Under the pieces are notes generated by a model, which did no database searches, had not been told where the DNA came from, and saw only the letters and a list, made by a program, of their open reading frames with translations. Source: Labilithrix sp. (GTDB taxonomy: Bacteria; Myxococcota_A; Polyangia; Polyangiales; Polyangiaceae). From it: 64,000 nt of DNA. The stretch spans positions 62,001 to 126,000 of the forward strand of contig JAHBWC010000009.1 of the NCBI GenBank assembly GCA_019637225.1, in the 5' to 3' direction. Both the position numbers and the translations under genes were made by a program. Each line of letters begins with the position of its first letter. Position 1 is the first letter of the stretch. Positions 62,804-64,000 of this stretch are shown piece after piece.

Positions 62804-63841
62804 GTGGCGCGCTTCCTCCCGGTGTCGAACCCGCCCAATCGCTTCGTCTCGACCACGCTCGACTACGACGACGGCGAGGCGCCCGACGCCGAGGTCACGG
62901 TCTACGAGGACCAGTCGAAGAGCATCCTCTCGTCGAACGACTCCCCCGACGTCGGCTTCCGCTGGAGCGTGAACCCGTACCGGGGCTGCCGCCACGCGTG
63001 CGCCTACTGCTACGCCCGGCCCTCGCACGAGTACCTGTCGTTCGGCGCGGGGACCGACTTCGAGCGGAAGATCGTGATCAAGCCCCGAGCGCCGGAGCTC
63101 CTCCGCGAGAGCTTCGAGAAGAGGTCGTGGAAGGGCGCGCTCGTCGTCTTCAGCGGGATCACCGACTGCTACCAGCCGCTCGAGTCGAAGCTTCGCCTCA
63201 CGCGCGGCTGCCTCGAGGTCTGCGCCGAGTACAAGAACCCCGTCGGCATCATCACGAAGTCGCCCGTGATCGAGCGCGACGTCGACGTCCTCGCGGAGCT
63301 CGCGCGGGTCGCGAGCGTCCGGGTGAGCGTGAGCGTCCCGTTCTGGGACGCGGACGTCGCGAAGGCGATGGAGCCGACGGTGACGACGCCGGAGCGGCGG
63401 ATGAAGATCGTCGAGACGCTCGCGAAGGCCAATATCCCCGTCGGCGTGAGCGTCTCGCCGATCGTGCCCGGCCTGAACGACGATCACCTCGGCGACGTCC
63501 TCGAGCGGGCGCGTGACGCCGGGGCCCGCCACGCCTTTTACGTGCTGCTTCGCCTCCCCGGCGCGGTGAAGGACGTCTTCGAGACGACGCTCCGCGAAAA
63601 GCTCCCGCTCCGCGCCGAGAAGGTCCTCCGGCGGCTGCGCGAGGCGTACGACGGAAAGCTCTACGACGCCTCGTACGGCGCGCGCGGGCGCGGCCAGGGC
63701 GCCTACGCCGACGCGATCCGCATGCTCTTCGAGCGGACGGCGAAGCGCTGCGGGATGAACACCGACGAGCTGGCCCACTACGTGGCGCCCTCGACGTTCC
63801 GTCGGCCCGCGAAGAACGGCCAGACCTCGTTCGGCTTCTGA
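62804..63841 (+). CDS. PA0069-family radical SAM protein
   Basis: A 345-residue radical SAM enzyme of the PA0069/SplB-like group. The iron-sulfur motif is NPYRGCRHACAYCYARPSHEY (Cx3Cx2C). FSGITDCYQPLESKLRLTRGCLEVC and VSPIVPGLNDDH are further family signatures. The TIM-barrel is complete and ends TSFGF. It may act on DNA photolesions or on an unknown substrate; the family is uncharacterised. GTG 62804 is preferred because the upstream extension has no homology-like character. Confidence 0.88.
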   Translation: MARFLPVSNPPNRFVSTTLDYDDGEAPDAEVTVYEDQSKSILSSNDSPDVGFRWSVNPYRGCRHACAYCYARPSHEYLSFGAGTDFERKIVIKPRAPELLRESFEKRSWKGALVVFSGITDCYQPLESKLRLTRGCLEVCAEYKNPVGIITKSPVIERDVDVLAELARVASVRVSVSVPFWDADVAKAMEPTVTTPERRMKIVETLAKANIPVGVSVSPIVPGLNDDHLGDVLERARDAGARHAFYVLLRLPGAVKDVFETTLREKLPLRAEKVLRRLREAYDGKLYDASYGARGRGQGAYADAIRMLFERTAKRCGMNTDELAHYVAPSTFRRPAKNGQTSFGF

Positions 63842-63885
63842 GGGCGGGTGCGCGCGATCGGCAGGGGCTGATACGCTGCGGCGCG

Positions 63886-64000
63886 ATGCGTTCGCTCGGG
63901 GCACACGAGGCGCGTGTCGCCGTGATCGTCGCGCTCGTGATCGCGGCCGGCGGCTGCTCGCGCCTCCGCGCCGCGCCGAAGGCGGACGCGTCGGCGGACG
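63886..64000 (+). CDS. Lipoprotein N-terminus (cut by window end)
   Basis: Only 38 residues are visible. ATG 63886 starts a signal with hydrophobic core VAVIVALVIAAGGC and a lipobox ending at Cys, then an Ala/Lys/Asp-rich linker. The start follows a GCGGCGCG context without a clear ribosome site. The function cannot be judged. Confidence 0.55.
   Translation, partial: MRSLGAHEARVAVIVALVIAAGGCSRLRAAPKADASAD

Overview
The window is very GC-rich bacterial chromosome with dense coding on both strands, many GTG/TTG starts and long spurious antisense frames. The gene content points to a myxobacterium of the Polyangiales/Sorangiineae type. It has four Ser/Thr protein kinases with C-terminal membrane segments, two of them next to TPR/transmembrane partner genes. 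It also has many lipoproteins, a trypsin-like protease ending in a MYXO-CTERM-like tail, an FHA/PP2C pair, TLC-type transporters and divergently arranged regulators. Both window edges cut genes. No insertion sequence, prophage, CRISPR array, rRNA or replication origin was seen; the only RNA gene is tRNA-Thr(CGT) at 44495-44569.

Layout. 0-16 kb: a kinase/TPR/substrate-binding-protein operon, a membrane protein of unknown role, accA, an SDR oxidoreductase overlapping a kinase, the MYXO-CTERM protease, a divergent pair of TLC-type carriers (one fused to a HEAT-like domain) and an Omp85-type barrel. 16-29 kb: a metal-handling island with two YtkA/FixH-like lipoproteins, three secreted Cys/His-rich proteins, two outer-membrane barrels, a five-heme cytochrome, a NicO-type permease, two paralogous lipoproteins, a TonB-dependent receptor carrying its own TonB C-terminal-like domain, and NikR with a histidine-rich tail. 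Five copies of one spaced motif (GTRRCAC-N14-GTGYYAC) lie in the intergenic gaps of this island and look like the NikR operators. 29-33.5 kb: a ChrR-like cupin protein, a small Cys protein with a 23-bp tandem repeat at its 3' end, and an MNIO operon (Cys-rich secreted precursor, DUF692 enzyme, DUF2063 partner) with an upstream YceI-like lipoprotein. This looks like a bufferin/HvfA-type RiPP system.

33.5-51 kb: a SEC-C/HExxH protein, a MocR regulator divergent from a PNPOx-like/GNAT fusion, a kinase-TPR operon, an anti-sigma/STAS-like pair, TetR, a beta-helix lipoprotein, a methyltransferase, the tRNA, a GMC oxidoreductase with its small partner and a FadR-like regulator, threonine aldolase with a TPR lipoprotein, an acidic-tailed protein and an outer-membrane barrel. 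51-64 kb: a zinc-ribbon/double-FHA protein with a PP2C phosphatase, TPR and repeat proteins, a kinase gene with what looks like two compensating frameshifts, clpS-clpA with a lipoprotein, a PA0069-type radical SAM protein, and a truncated lipoprotein gene.

How they work together (inference). NikR probably controls nickel entry across the outer membrane (TonB receptor) and inner membrane (NicO permease), plus accessory periplasmic metal-binding proteins. The MNIO operon next door would provide a secreted metal-binding modified peptide. The kinases, FHA protein and PP2C phosphatase form phosphorylation-based signalling typical of the group.
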